Shown piece by piece: positions 10,101 to 20,638 of a stretch of 64,000 nt of DNA. The stretch's first letter is position 1. Each line of letters begins with the position of its first letter. The position numbers and the translations under genes were made by a program. Source of the stretch: Balaenoptera acutorostrata (Eukaryota; Chordata; Mammalia; Artiodactyla; Balaenopteridae). The notes beneath the pieces were generated by a model. The model was not told where the DNA came from, made no database searches, and worked only from the letters and a program-made list of their open reading frames with translations. The stretch is taken from contig NW_026646025.1 in NCBI RefSeq assembly GCF_949987535.1, positions 2,790,001 to 2,854,000 on the forward strand. The letters are read 5' to 3'.

Positions 10101-11017
10101 TAGGTAGGCTTGTATAGCTATAAACTTCCCTCTTAGAACCGCTTTTGCTGCATCCCATAGGTTTTGGGTCGTCGTGTTTTCATTGTCATTTGTCTCTAGG
10201 TATTTTTTTATTTCCTGTTTGATTTCTTCAGTGATCTCTTGGTTATTTAGTAACGTATTGTTTAGCCTCCATGTGTTTGTCTTTTTTACGTTTTTTTCCC
10301 TGTAATTCATTTCTAATCTCATAGCGTTCTGGTCAGAAAAGATGCTTGATATGATTTCAATTTTCTTAAATTTACTGAGGCTTGATTTGTGACCCAAGAT
10401 GTGATCTATCCTGGAGAATGTTCCGTGTGCACTTGAGAAGAACGTGTAATCTGCCGTTTTTGGATGGAATGTCCTATATATATATCAATTAAATCTATCT
10501 GGTCTATTGTGTCATTTAAAGCTTCTGTTTCCTTATTTATTTTCATTTTGGATGATCTGTCCATTGGTGTAAGTGAGGTGTTAAAGTCCCCCACTATTAT
10601 TGTGTTACTGTCGATTTCCTCTTTTATAGCTGTTAGCAGTTGCCTTATGTATTGAGGTGCTCCTATGTTGGGTGCATATATATTTATAATTGTTATATCT
10701 TCTTCTTGGATTGATCCCTGGATCATTATGTAGTGTCCTTCCTTGTCTCTTGTAACATTCTTTATTTTAAAGTCTATTTTATCTGATATGAGTATAGCTA
10801 CTCCAGCTTTCTTTTGATTTCCATTTGCATGGAATATCTTTTTCCATCCCCTCACTTTCAGTCTGTATGTGTCCCTAGGTCTGAAGTGGGTCTCTTGTAG
10901 ACAGCATATATATGGGTCTTGTTTTTGTATCCATTCAGCCAGTCTATGTCTTTTGGTTGGGGCATTTAATCCATTCACGTTTAAGGTAATTATCGATATG
11001 TATGTTCCTATGACCAT
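7197..11017 (-). pseudogene. L1 ORF2 (endonuclease + reverse transcriptase), frameshifted, copy 2
   Basis: This covers a full-length ORF2 of about 1270 residues in two frames. 11017-10406 is the endonuclease part (203 residues), and 10397-7197 is an open frame of 1066 residues. The apparent start of the second part is a TTG-type codon inside the domain, not a real start. Motifs in the 1066-residue part are YRPIS at 323-327, [10 protein letters not shown] ending at 400, [12 protein letters not shown] at 449-460, the catalytic FADDM at 493-497, and a C-terminal C-x3-C-x7-H-x4-C knuckle (C923, C927, H935, C940). A TA run at 10475-10485 shifts the frame, consistent with two extra bases. The SDH metal-site motif reads SDQ (codon 10329-10331). 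The RT half looks intact, but the full protein cannot be made without frameshifting. Confidence 0.95.
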
Positions 11018-11075
11018 TTTCTTAATTGTTTGGGGTTTGTTTTTGTAGGTCCTTTTCTTCTCTTGTGTTTCCCAC

Positions 11076-11981
11076 TTAGAGAAGTTCCTTTAGCATTTGT
11101 TGTAGAGCTGGTTTGGTGGTGCTGAATTCTCTTAGCTTTTGCTTGTCTGTAAAGCTTTTGATTTCTCCATCAAATCTAAATGAGATCCTTGCTGGGTAGA
11201 GTAATCTTGGTTGTAGGTTCTTCCCTTTCATCACTTTAAGTATTTCATGCCACTCCCTTCTGGCTTGCAGAGTTTCTGCTGAGAAATCAGCTGTTAACCT
11301 TATGGGGGTTCCCTTGTATGTTATTTGTCGTTTTTCCCTTGCTGCTTTCAATAATTTTTCTTTGTCTTTAATTTTTGCCACTTTGATTACTATGTGTCTC
11401 GGCGTGTTTCTCCTTGGGTTTATTCTGTATGGGACTCTCTGCGCTTCCTGGACTTGGGTGGCTATTTCCTTTCCCATGTTAGGGAAGTTTTCGATTATAA
11501 TCTCTTCAAATATTTTCTCTGGTCCTTTCTCTCTCTCTTCTCCTTCTGGGACCCCTATAATGCGAATGTTGTTGCGTTTAATGTTGTCCCAGAGGTCTCT
11601 TAGGCTGTCTTCATTTCTTTTTATTCTTTTTTCTTTAGTCTGTTCCGCAGCAGTGAATTCCACCATTCTGTCTTCCAGGTCACTTATCCGTTCTTCTGCC
11701 TCAGTTATTCTGCTATTGATTCCTTCTAGTGTAGTTTTCATTTCAGTTATTGTATTGGTCATCTCTGTTTGTTTGTTCTTTAATTCTTCTAGGTCTTTGT
11801 TAATCATTTCTTGCATCTTCTCAATCTTTGCCTCCATTCTTATTCCGAGGTCCTGGATCATCTTCACTATCATTATTCTGAATTCTTTTTCTGGAAGGTT
11901 GCCTATCTCCACTTCATTTGGTTGTTTTTCTGGGGTTTTTTCTTGTTCCTTCATCTGGTACATAGCCCTCTGCCTTTTCAT
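11076..11981 (-). CDS. L1 ORF1 protein, copy 2
   Basis: This is an intact 301-residue ORF1p with the same residues as copy 1. The coiled coil is at about 35-135, the RRM at about 137-231, and the C-terminal domain at about 232-301. The protein is RNA-binding and acts in L1 ribonucleoprotein particles. The next cistron, ORF2, begins 58 bases downstream. An antisense 232-residue frame (11302-12000 plus) overlaps it and is a shadow. An intact ORF1 next to a broken ORF2 could still yield ORF1p if transcribed. Confidence 0.93.
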   Translation of the reverse strand: MKRQRAMYQMKEQEKTPEKQPNEVEIGNLPEKEFRIMIVKMIQDLGIRMEAKIEKMQEMINKDLEELKNKQTEMTNTITEMKTTLEGINSRITEAEERISDLEDRMVEFTAAEQTKEKRIKRNEDSLRDLWDNIKRNNIRIIGVPEGEEREKGPEKIFEEIIIENFPNMGKEIATQVQEAQRVPYRINPRRNTPRHIVIKVAKIKDKEKLLKAAREKRQITYKGTPIRLTADFSAETLQARREWHEILKVMKGKNLQPRLLYPARISFRFDGEIKSFTDKQKLREFSTTKPALQQMLKELL

Positions 11982-12123
11982 CTTCTCTGTCTTTCTGTAA
12001 CTGTGGTTTTTGGTCCACAGGCTGCAGGATTGTAGTTTTTCTTGCTTCTGTTGTCTGCCCTCTGGTGGTTGAGGCTATCTAAGAGGCTTGATGGGAGGCT
12101 CTGGTGGTGGGTAGAGCTGACTG

Positions 12124-12273
12124 TTGCTGTGGCGGTCAGAGCTCAGTAAAACCTTAATCCACTTGACTGTTGATGGGTGGGGCTGGGTTCCTTCCCTGTT
12201 GCTGTGGCGATCAGAGCCCAGTAAAACCTTAATCCACTTGACTGTTGATGGGTGGGGCTGGGTTCCCTCCCTG
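12124..12273. repeat. 75 bp tandem duplication in L1 5' UTR, copy 2
   Basis: Two 75 bp units start with TTGCTGTGGCG, as in copy 1. They share GACTGTTGATGGGTGGGGCT. Confidence 0.9.
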
Positions 12274-12929
12274 TTGGTTGTTTTGCCTGAGGCAACCCAA
12301 CACTGGAGCCTACCCGTGCTCTTTGGTGGGGTTAATGGCAGACTCTGGGAGGGCTCACGCCAAGGAGAACTTCCCAGGACCTCTGCTGCCAGTGTCCTTA
12401 TCCCCACGGTGAAACAGAGCCACCACTCGCCTCTGCAGGAGACCCCCCAACACCAGCAGGTACGTCTGGTTCAGTCTCCCCCAGGGTCACTGCTCCTTCC
12501 CCTGGGTCCCGATGCACACATTACTTTGTGTGTGCCCTCCAAGAGTGGGGTCTCTGTTTCCCCCAGTCCTGTCACAGTCCTGCAATCAATTCCCACTAGA
12601 CTTCAAAGTCTGATTCTCTAGGAATTCCTCCTCCCTTTGCCGGACCCCCAGGTTGGGAAGCCTGAGGTGGGGCTCAGAACCTTCACTCCAGTGGGTGGAC
12701 TTCTGTGGTATAAGTGTTCGCCAGTCTGTGAGTCACCCACCCAGCAGTTATGGGATTTGATTTTACTCTGATTGCGCCCCTCCTACCGTCTCACTGTGGC
12801 TTCTCCTCTGTCCTTGGACGTGGGGTGTCCTCCTTGGTGAAGTCCAGGGTCTTCCTGTCAATGATTGTCCAGCAGCCAGTTGTGATTCTGGTGCTCTCGC
12901 AAGAGGGAGTGAGAGCACGTCCTTCTACT

Positions 12930-12941
12930 CCGCCATCTTGG
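12930..12941 (-). promoter_or_regulatory. YY1-type site at canonical L1 start, copy 2
   Basis: CCAAGATGGCGG on the minus strand marks the expected L1 transcription start. The element continues about 330 bases further upstream before the target-site duplication. Confidence 0.75.
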
Positions 12942-12953
12942 TTAATCTCCTGA

Positions 12954-13270
12954 AATTTCTTGCCTCAAAAAAGCTCCAAAACTTCTTGTCTCCTCACTCT
13001 ACGTTTCAGATTCTCCATCCTCTGCCGGTTTGTGCTTCCTCAGGGCTCTTTTATTAGCTCTCTCCTGTTCCTGCTCTTAGCTTTCCTGCTGAGCCCTGAG
13101 CTCGCTGCCTCTTCCGCTTCAGGAGGTGCTGAGTCCGTCCCTCGCGGAGCCTCCGCGGCTTGTGTCTTAGCTTTCGTCTTAGCTTTCAGGCTTTTTTGAA
13201 CATTTTTTTTCCAGACCGGGTCCAGAAACTGGCTGGAGTTGAACTGGGTCTGACTTAAAAACCAGACCGG
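12954..13270 (-). other. Non-L1 sequence upstream of L1 start (possible 5' transduction), copy 2
   Basis: This is the same 317 bp segment as in copy 1, lying inside the target-site duplications. Because the left duplication is also present here, this copy shows that the segment is part of the inserted DNA and not satellite flank. No gene was recognised. Confidence 0.65.
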
Positions 13271-13283
13271 TGCTCCAGAATTC
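13271..13283. repeat. Target-site duplication, right side of L1 copy 2
   Basis: TGCTCCAGAATTC, equal to 5858-5870. Satellite resumes in phase directly after it. Confidence 0.85.
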
Positions 13284-13324
13284 TTGTCATCAAAATGTTC
13301 CATGACCGTGTCATCACAATGCTC

Positions 13325-16300
13325 GATGGCCCTTGTCATCATAATGCTCCAGAATTCTTGTCATCACAATGTTCCATGACCGTATCATCACAATGCTCCA
13401 TGGCCCTTGTCAGCACAATGCTCTAGAATACTTCTCATCACAATGTTCCATGACCGTGTCATCACAATGCTCCTTGGCCCTTGTCATCACAATGCTCCAG
13501 AATTCTTGTCATCACAATGTTCCATGACCGTGTCATCACAATGCTCCTTGGCCCTTGTCATCACAATGCTCCAGAATTCTTGTCATCACAATGTTCCATG
13601 ACCGTGTCATCACAATGCTCCATGGCCCTTGTCGTGACAATGCTCCAGAATTCTTCTCATCAAAATGTTCCATGACCGTGTCAACACAATGCTCCATGGC
13701 CACTGTCATCACAATGCTCCAGAATTCTTGTCATCACAATGTTCCATGGCCGTGTCATCACAATGCTCCATGGCCCTTGTCATCAGAATGCTCCAGAATT
13801 CTTGTCATCACAATGTTCCATGACCGTGTCATCACAATGCTCCATCGCCTTTGTCATCAGAATGCTCCAGAATTCTTGTCATCAAAATGTTCCATGACCG
13901 TGTCATCACAATGCTCCATGGCCCTTTTCAGCACAATGTTCCAGAATTCTTGTCATCACAATGTTCCATGAACGTGTCATCACAATGCTCCATGGCCCTT
14001 GTCATCACAATGCTCCAGAATTCTTGTCATCACAATGTTCCATGACCGTGTCATCACAATGCTCCATGGCCCTTGTCATGACAACGCTCCAGAATTCTTC
14101 TCATCACAATGTTCCATGACCGTGTCATCACAATGCTCCATAGCCATTGTCATCACAATGCTCCCGAATTCTTGTCATCACAATGTTCCATGGCCCTGTC
14201 ATCACAATGCTCCATGGCCCTTGTCATCATAATGCTCCAGAATTCTTGTCATCACAATGATCCATGACAGTGTCATCACAATGCTCCATGGCCCTTGTCA
14301 TGACAATGCTCCAGAATTCTTCTCATCACAATGTTCCATGACCGTGTCATCACAATGCTCCATGGCCATTGTCATCACAACGCTCCCGAATTCTTGTCAA
14401 CACAATATTCCATGGCCCTGTCATCACAATGCTCCATGGCCCTTGTCATCATAATGCTCCAGAATTCTTGTCATCACAATGTTCCATGACCGTGTCATCA
14501 CAATGCTCCATGGCCCTTGTCGGCACAATATTCCATGATAATTTTTCTCACAATACTCCATGACCACTGTCATCACAGAGTTTTCTGCCCATATCATCAC
14601 AATGTTCCTTGTCACCTTTAATCACAATGCTCCATGCCCTTTCAACACAATGCTCCAGAAATCTTGTCATCGCAATGTTCCTTGACCATGTCATCACAAT
14701 GCTCCATGACCCTTGTCATCACAATGATCCAGAATTCTTCTCATCACAATGTTCCATGACAGTGTCATCACAAAGCTCCATGGCCCTTGTCATCGCAATG
14801 CTGCAGAATTCTTGTCATCACAATGTTCCATGACCGTGTCATCACAATGCTCCATGGCCCTTGTCATCATAATGCTCCAGAATTCTTGTCATCACAATGT
14901 TCCATGACCGTGTCATCACTATGCTCCATGACCCTTGTCAGCACAATGCTCCAGAATTCTTGTCGTCACAATGTTCCATGACCGTGTCATCACAATGCTA
15001 CATGACCCTGGTCATCACACTTCTCCATGACCTTTGTCATCACAATGCTCTATGTCGCTTTTCATCACAATTCTCAATGACCACTTTAATCACTATGCTC
15101 GCTGACCATTTTCATCATGTTTCTCTAGTGTCATTACAATACCCCATGGCCCCTTTCTTCACAATGCTCCATGATGCCTGTCATCACAATGCTCCATGGC
15201 TTTTGTTATCACAATGCTCCAGGACCAGTTTCATCACAATTCTCCATCCCATTTGTCATCATGGTGCACAATGAAACCTTTCATTAAAATGCTCCATGAC
15301 ACTAGTCATCACAATACTCCATGGCCTTTATCGTCACAATGCTCCCATGCACTTTTCATCACGATGTTCCATGAATACGTTCATCACATTGCTCCATGAC
15401 CATTGTCATCACAATAGTCCATACCCTTGTCAACACAATGCTGCATAATCCCTGTCATCACAATTCTCCATGACTGCTGTCATCACAATAATCCAGGACA
15501 ATTTTCCTCACAGTGCTCCATGATACTTTTCATCACAATTCCTAGATGATCAATGTCACACAATGCCCCATGACACTTGTCATCACAATTCGCTATGACC
15601 CTTGTCATCACAATACTCGATGAACCGTGCCATCACAGTGTTCCAGGACACATGTCATCACAATGATCCATGTCTACTTCCATCACAATGCTCCAGTACC
15701 CCTGTCATCACAATGCTCCATGGCCCCTGTTATCATATTGCTCCATGATCTCTTTCATCACAATGCTCCATGACCACTGTCATCACCATGCCTCATAACG
15801 GCTCTCATCTCAATGCTCCATGGCCCCTTTCATCACAATGCTCCATGAACCCTGTCATCACAATGTACCCTGCCCTTTTCATCACAAAGCTCTGTGGGCC
15901 CTGTCATCACAATGCTCCATGCCCTTGTCATCACAATGCTCCATGGCTTTGTCATCACAATGTTCCATGGCCCCTGTCATCACAGTGCTCCATGATACCT
16001 TTCATCGCAAATCTAGATGACCACTGTCATCACAATGCCCCATGACAGATGTCATCACAATTCGCCATGGTCCTTGTCATCACAATGCTCCATGAAACGT
16101 GTCATCACAGGGTTCCAGGACACTTTTCATCACAATGATCCAAGATCACATTCATCACAGTGCTCCATGAAACCTGTCATCTCAATGCTCCATAGCCTTT
16201 GTATTCACAATGCTCCATGGCCCCTGTAATCACAGTGCTCCATGACACTTTTCATCACAATGCTCCAAGACCGCTCTCAACACAATGCCCCATGAGGCCT

Positions 16301-16981
16301 GACATCACAAATCTCCATAGCCTCTCTTACAAAAAAGCTCCATGATCGCTGTCAGCAAAATGTTCCATGAAACTTTTCGTCACAATACTGCATGACCACT
16401 GTCATAACAGAGTTCTCTACCCATATCATCACAATGTTCCTTGTCACCTTTAATCACAATGCTCCATGCCCTTTCATCACAATGCTCCAGAAATCTTTTT
16501 CATCGCAATGTTCCTTGACTGTGTCATCACAATGCTCCATGGCCGTCATCAGCACAATGCTCCAGAATTCTTGTCATCACAATGTTCCATGACCGTGTCA
16601 TCACAATGCTCCATGGCCCTTGTCATCACAATGCTCCGGAATTCTTCTCATCACATTGTTCCATGACCGTGTCATCACAATGCTCCATGGCCCTATTCAG
16701 CACAATGCTCCAGAATTCTTGTCATCACAATGTTCCATGGCCGTGTCATCACAATGCTCCATGGCCCTTGTCATCATAATGCTCGAGAATTCTTCTCATC
16801 ACAATGTTCCATGACCGTGTCATCAAAATGCTCCATGGCCCTTGTCATCACAATGCTCCGGAATTCTTCTCAAAACATTGTTCCATGACCGTGTCATCAC
16901 AATGCTCCATGGCCATTGTCATCACAACGCTCCCGAATTCTTGTCAACACAATATTCCATGGCCCGGTCATCACAATGCTC
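13325..16981. repeat. 3657 bp higher-order repeat, unit 1
   Basis: The first of a tandem series begins about 40 bp from the L1 copy 2 target-site duplication. Landmarks recur at exactly +3657: AATGATCCATGACAGTG, AAGCTCTGTGGGCC, CAGAAATCTTTTTCATCGC. The unit combines about 1.8 kb of diverged monomers with about 1.8 kb of trimeric sequence. Confidence 0.9.
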
Positions 16982-19900
16982 CATGGCCCTTGTCATCATA
17001 ATGCTCCAGAATTCTTGTCATCACAATGTTCCATGACCGTATCATCACAATGCTCCATGGCCCTTGTCAGCACAATGCTCCAGAATTCTTCTCATCACAA
17101 TGTTCCATGACCGTGTCATCACAATGCTCCTTGGCCCTTGTCATCACAATGCTCCAGAATTCTTGTCATCACAATGTTCCATGACCGTGTCATCACAATG
17201 CTCCATGGCCCTTCTCATGACAATGCTCCAGAATTCTTCTCATCAAAATGTTCCATGACCGTATCAACACAATGCTCCATGGCCACTGTCATCACAATGC
17301 TCCAGAAATCTTGTCATCACAATGTTCCATGGCCGTGTCATCACAATGCTCCATGGCCCTTGTCATCATAATGCTCCAGAATTCTTGTCATTACTATATT
17401 CCATGAACGTGTCATCACAATGCTCTATGGCGCTTGTCATCAGAATGCTCCAGAATTCTTGTCATCACAATGTTCCATGACCGTGTCATCACAATGCTCC
17501 ATCGCCTTTGTCATCAGAATGCTCCAGAATTCTTGTCATCAAAATGTTCCATGACCGTGTCATCACAATGCTCCATGGCCCTTTTCAGCACAATGTTCCA
17601 GAATTCTTGTCATCACAATGTTCCATGACCGTGTCATCACAATGCTCCATGGCCCTTGTCATCACAATGCTCCAGAATTCTTGTCATCACAATGTTCCAT
17701 GACCGTGTCATCACAATGCTCCATGGCCCTTGTCATGACAACGCTCCAGAATTCTTCTCATCACAATGTTCCATGACCGTGTCATCACAATGCTCCATGA
17801 CCATTGTCATCACAACGCTCCCGAATTCTTGTCATCACAATGTTCCATGGCCCTGTCATCACAATGCTCCATGGCCCTTGTCATCATAATGCTCCAGAAT
17901 TCTTGTCATCACAATGATCCATGACAGTGTCATCACAATGCTCCATGGCCCTTGTCATGACAATGCTCCAGAATTCTTCTCATCACAATGTTCCATGACC
18001 GTGTCATCACAATGCTCCATGGCCATTGTCATCACAACGCTCCCGAATTCTTGTCAACACAATATTCCATGGCCCTGTCATCACAATGCTCCATGGCCCT
18101 TGTCATCATAATGCTCCAGAATTCTTGTCATCACAATGTTCCATGACCGTGTCATCACAATGCTCCATGGCCCTTGTCGGCACAATATTCCATGATAATT
18201 TTTGTCACAATACTCCATGACCACTGTCATCACAGAGTTTTCTGCCCATATCATCACAATGTTCCTTGTCACCTTTAATCACAATGCTCCATGCCCTTTC
18301 AACACAATGCTCCAGAAATCTTATCATCGCAATGTTCCTTGACCATGTCATCACAATGCTCCATGACCCTTGTCATCACAATGATCCAGAATTCTTCTCA
18401 TCACAATGTTCCATGACAGTGTCATCACAAAGCTCCATGGCCCTTGTCATCGCAATGCTGCAGAATTCTTGTCATCACAATGTTCCATGACCGTGTCATC
18501 ACAATGCTCCATGGCCCTTGTCATCATAATGCTCCAGAATTCTTGTCATCACAATGTTCCATGACCGTGTCATCACTATGCTCCATGACCCTTGTCAGCA
18601 CAATGCTCCAGAATTCTTGTCGTCACAATGTTCCATGACCGTGTCATCACAATGCTACATGACCCTGGTCATCACACTTCTCCATGACCTTTGTCATCAC
18701 AATGCTCTATGTCGCTTTTCATCACAATTCTCAATGACCACTTTAATCACTATGCTCGCTGACCATTTTCATCATGTTTCTCTAGTGTCATTACAATACC
18801 CCATGGCCCCTTTCTTCACAATGCTCCATGATGCCTGTCATCACAATGCTCCATGGCTTTTGTTATCACAATGCTCCAGGACCAGTTTCATCATAATTCT
18901 CCATCCCATTTGTCATCATGGTGCACAATGAAACCTTTCATTAAAATGCTCCATGACACTAGTCATCACAATACTCCATGGCCTTTATCGTCACAATGCT
19001 CCCATGCACTTTTCATCACGATGTTCCATGAATACGTTCATCACATTGCTCCATGACCATTGTCATCACAATAGTCCATACCCTTCTCAACACAATGCTG
19101 CATAATCCCTGTCATCACAATTCTCCATGACTGCTGTCATCACAATAATCCAGGACAATTTTCCTCACAGTGCTCCATGATACTTTTCATCACAATTCCT
19201 AGATGATCAATGTCACACAATGCCCCATGACACTTGTCATCACAATTCGCTATGACCCTTGTCATCACAATACTCGATGAACCGTGCCATCACAGTGTTC
19301 CAGGACACATGTCATCACAATGATCCATGTCTACTTCCATCACAATGCTCCAGTACCCCTGTCATCACAATGCTCCATGGCCCCTGTTATCATATTGCTC
19401 CATGATCTCTTTCATCACAATGCTCCATGACCACTGTCATCACCATGCCTCATAACGGCTCTCATCTCAATGCTCCATGGCCCCTTTCATCACAATGCTC
19501 CATGAACCCTGTCATCACAATGTACCCTGCCCTTTTCATCACAAAGCTCTGTGGGCCCTGTCATCACAATGCTCCATGCCCTTGTCATCACAATGCTCCA
19601 TGGCTTTGTCATCACAATGTTCCATGGCCCCTGTCATCACAGTGCTCCATGATACCTTTCATCGCAAATCTAGATGACCACTGTCATCACAATGCCCCAT
19701 GACAGATGTCATCACAATTCGCCATGGTCCTTGTCATCACAATGCTCCATGAAATGTGTCATCACAGGGTTCCAGGACACTTTTCATCACAATGATCCAA
19801 GATCACATTCATCACAGTGCTCCATGAAACCTGTCATCTCAATGCTCCATAGCCTTTGTATTCACAATGCTCCATGGCCCCTGTAATCACAGTGCTCCAT

Positions 19901-20638
19901 GACACTTTTCATCACAATGCTCCAAGACCGCTCTCAACACAATGCCCCATGAGGCCTGACATCACAAATCTCCATAGCCTCTCTTACAAAAAAGCTCCAT
20001 GATCGCTGTCAGCAAAATGTTCCATGAAACTTTTCGTCACAATACTGCATGACCACTGTCATAACAGAGTTCTCTACCCATATCATCACAATGTTCCTTG
20101 TCACCTTTAATCACAATGCTCCATGCCCTTTCATCACAATGCTCCAGAAATCTTTTTCATCGCAATGTTCCTTGACTGTGTCATCACAATGCTCCATGGC
20201 CGTCATCAGCACAATGCTCCAGAATACATGTCATCACAATGTTCCATGACCGTGTCATCACAATGCTCCATGGCCCTTGTCATCACAATGCTCCGGAATT
20301 CTTCTCATCACATTGTTCCATGACCGTGTCATCACAATGCTCCATGGCCCTATTCAGCACAATGCTCCAGAATTCTTGTCATCACAATGTTCCATGGCCG
20401 TGTCATCACAATGCTCCATGGCCCTTGTCATCATAATGCTCGAGAATTCTTCTCATCACAATGTTCCATGACCGTGTCATCAAAATGCTCCATGGCCCTT
20501 GTCATCACAATGCTCCGGAATTCTTCTCAAAACATTGTTCCATGACCGTGTCATCACAATGCTCCATGGCCATTGTCATCACAACGCTCCCGAATTCTTG
20601 TCAACACAATATTCCATGGCCCGGTCATCACAATGCTC
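16982..20638. repeat. 3657 bp higher-order repeat, unit 2
   Basis: Differences from unit 1 are few. One is TTTCATCATAATTC at about 18,888 where unit 1 has TTTCATCACAATTC. Another is AGAATACATGTC at about 20,221 where unit 1 has AGAATTCTTGTC. Confidence 0.9.

Larger units (their letters stand above)
11982..12953 (-). promoter_or_regulatory. L1 5' UTR / internal promoter, copy 2
   Basis: This is the L1 promoter region between ORF1 and the canonical start. It carries the YY1-type site at 12930-12941 and the 75 bp tandem pair at 12124-12273. No difference from copy 1 was noticed. Confidence 0.8.
5871..13270 (-). mobile_element. L1 copy 2, complete insertion with 5' and 3' extra sequence
   Basis: This is a complete 7.4 kb minus-strand L1 insertion. 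In sense order (right to left) it comprises extra 5' sequence (13270-12954), 5' UTR (12953-11982), ORF1 (11981-11076), ORF2 (11017-7197, frameshifted), 3' UTR (7196-7008), an A-rich end (7007-6991), about 1.08 kb of non-L1 sequence (6990-5914) and a terminal poly(A) (5913-5871). The 13-base target-site duplications enclose all of this, so the extra sequences arrived with the L1. It is present again as copy 3 at offset about 32,934. Confidence 0.95.

Noticed and set aside
7197..10397. Reading the 1066-residue frame as a separate complete gene
   Set aside because: Its apparent start is a TTG-type codon inside the endonuclease domain. It is the downstream part of ORF2 after a frameshift.
5858..13283. 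The 13-base flanking match as chance satellite similarity
   Set aside because: The motif is common in the satellite, so the match alone is weak. But at both ends the L1 begins exactly at the edge of the motif in copies 2 and 3, which is what a target-site duplication predicts.
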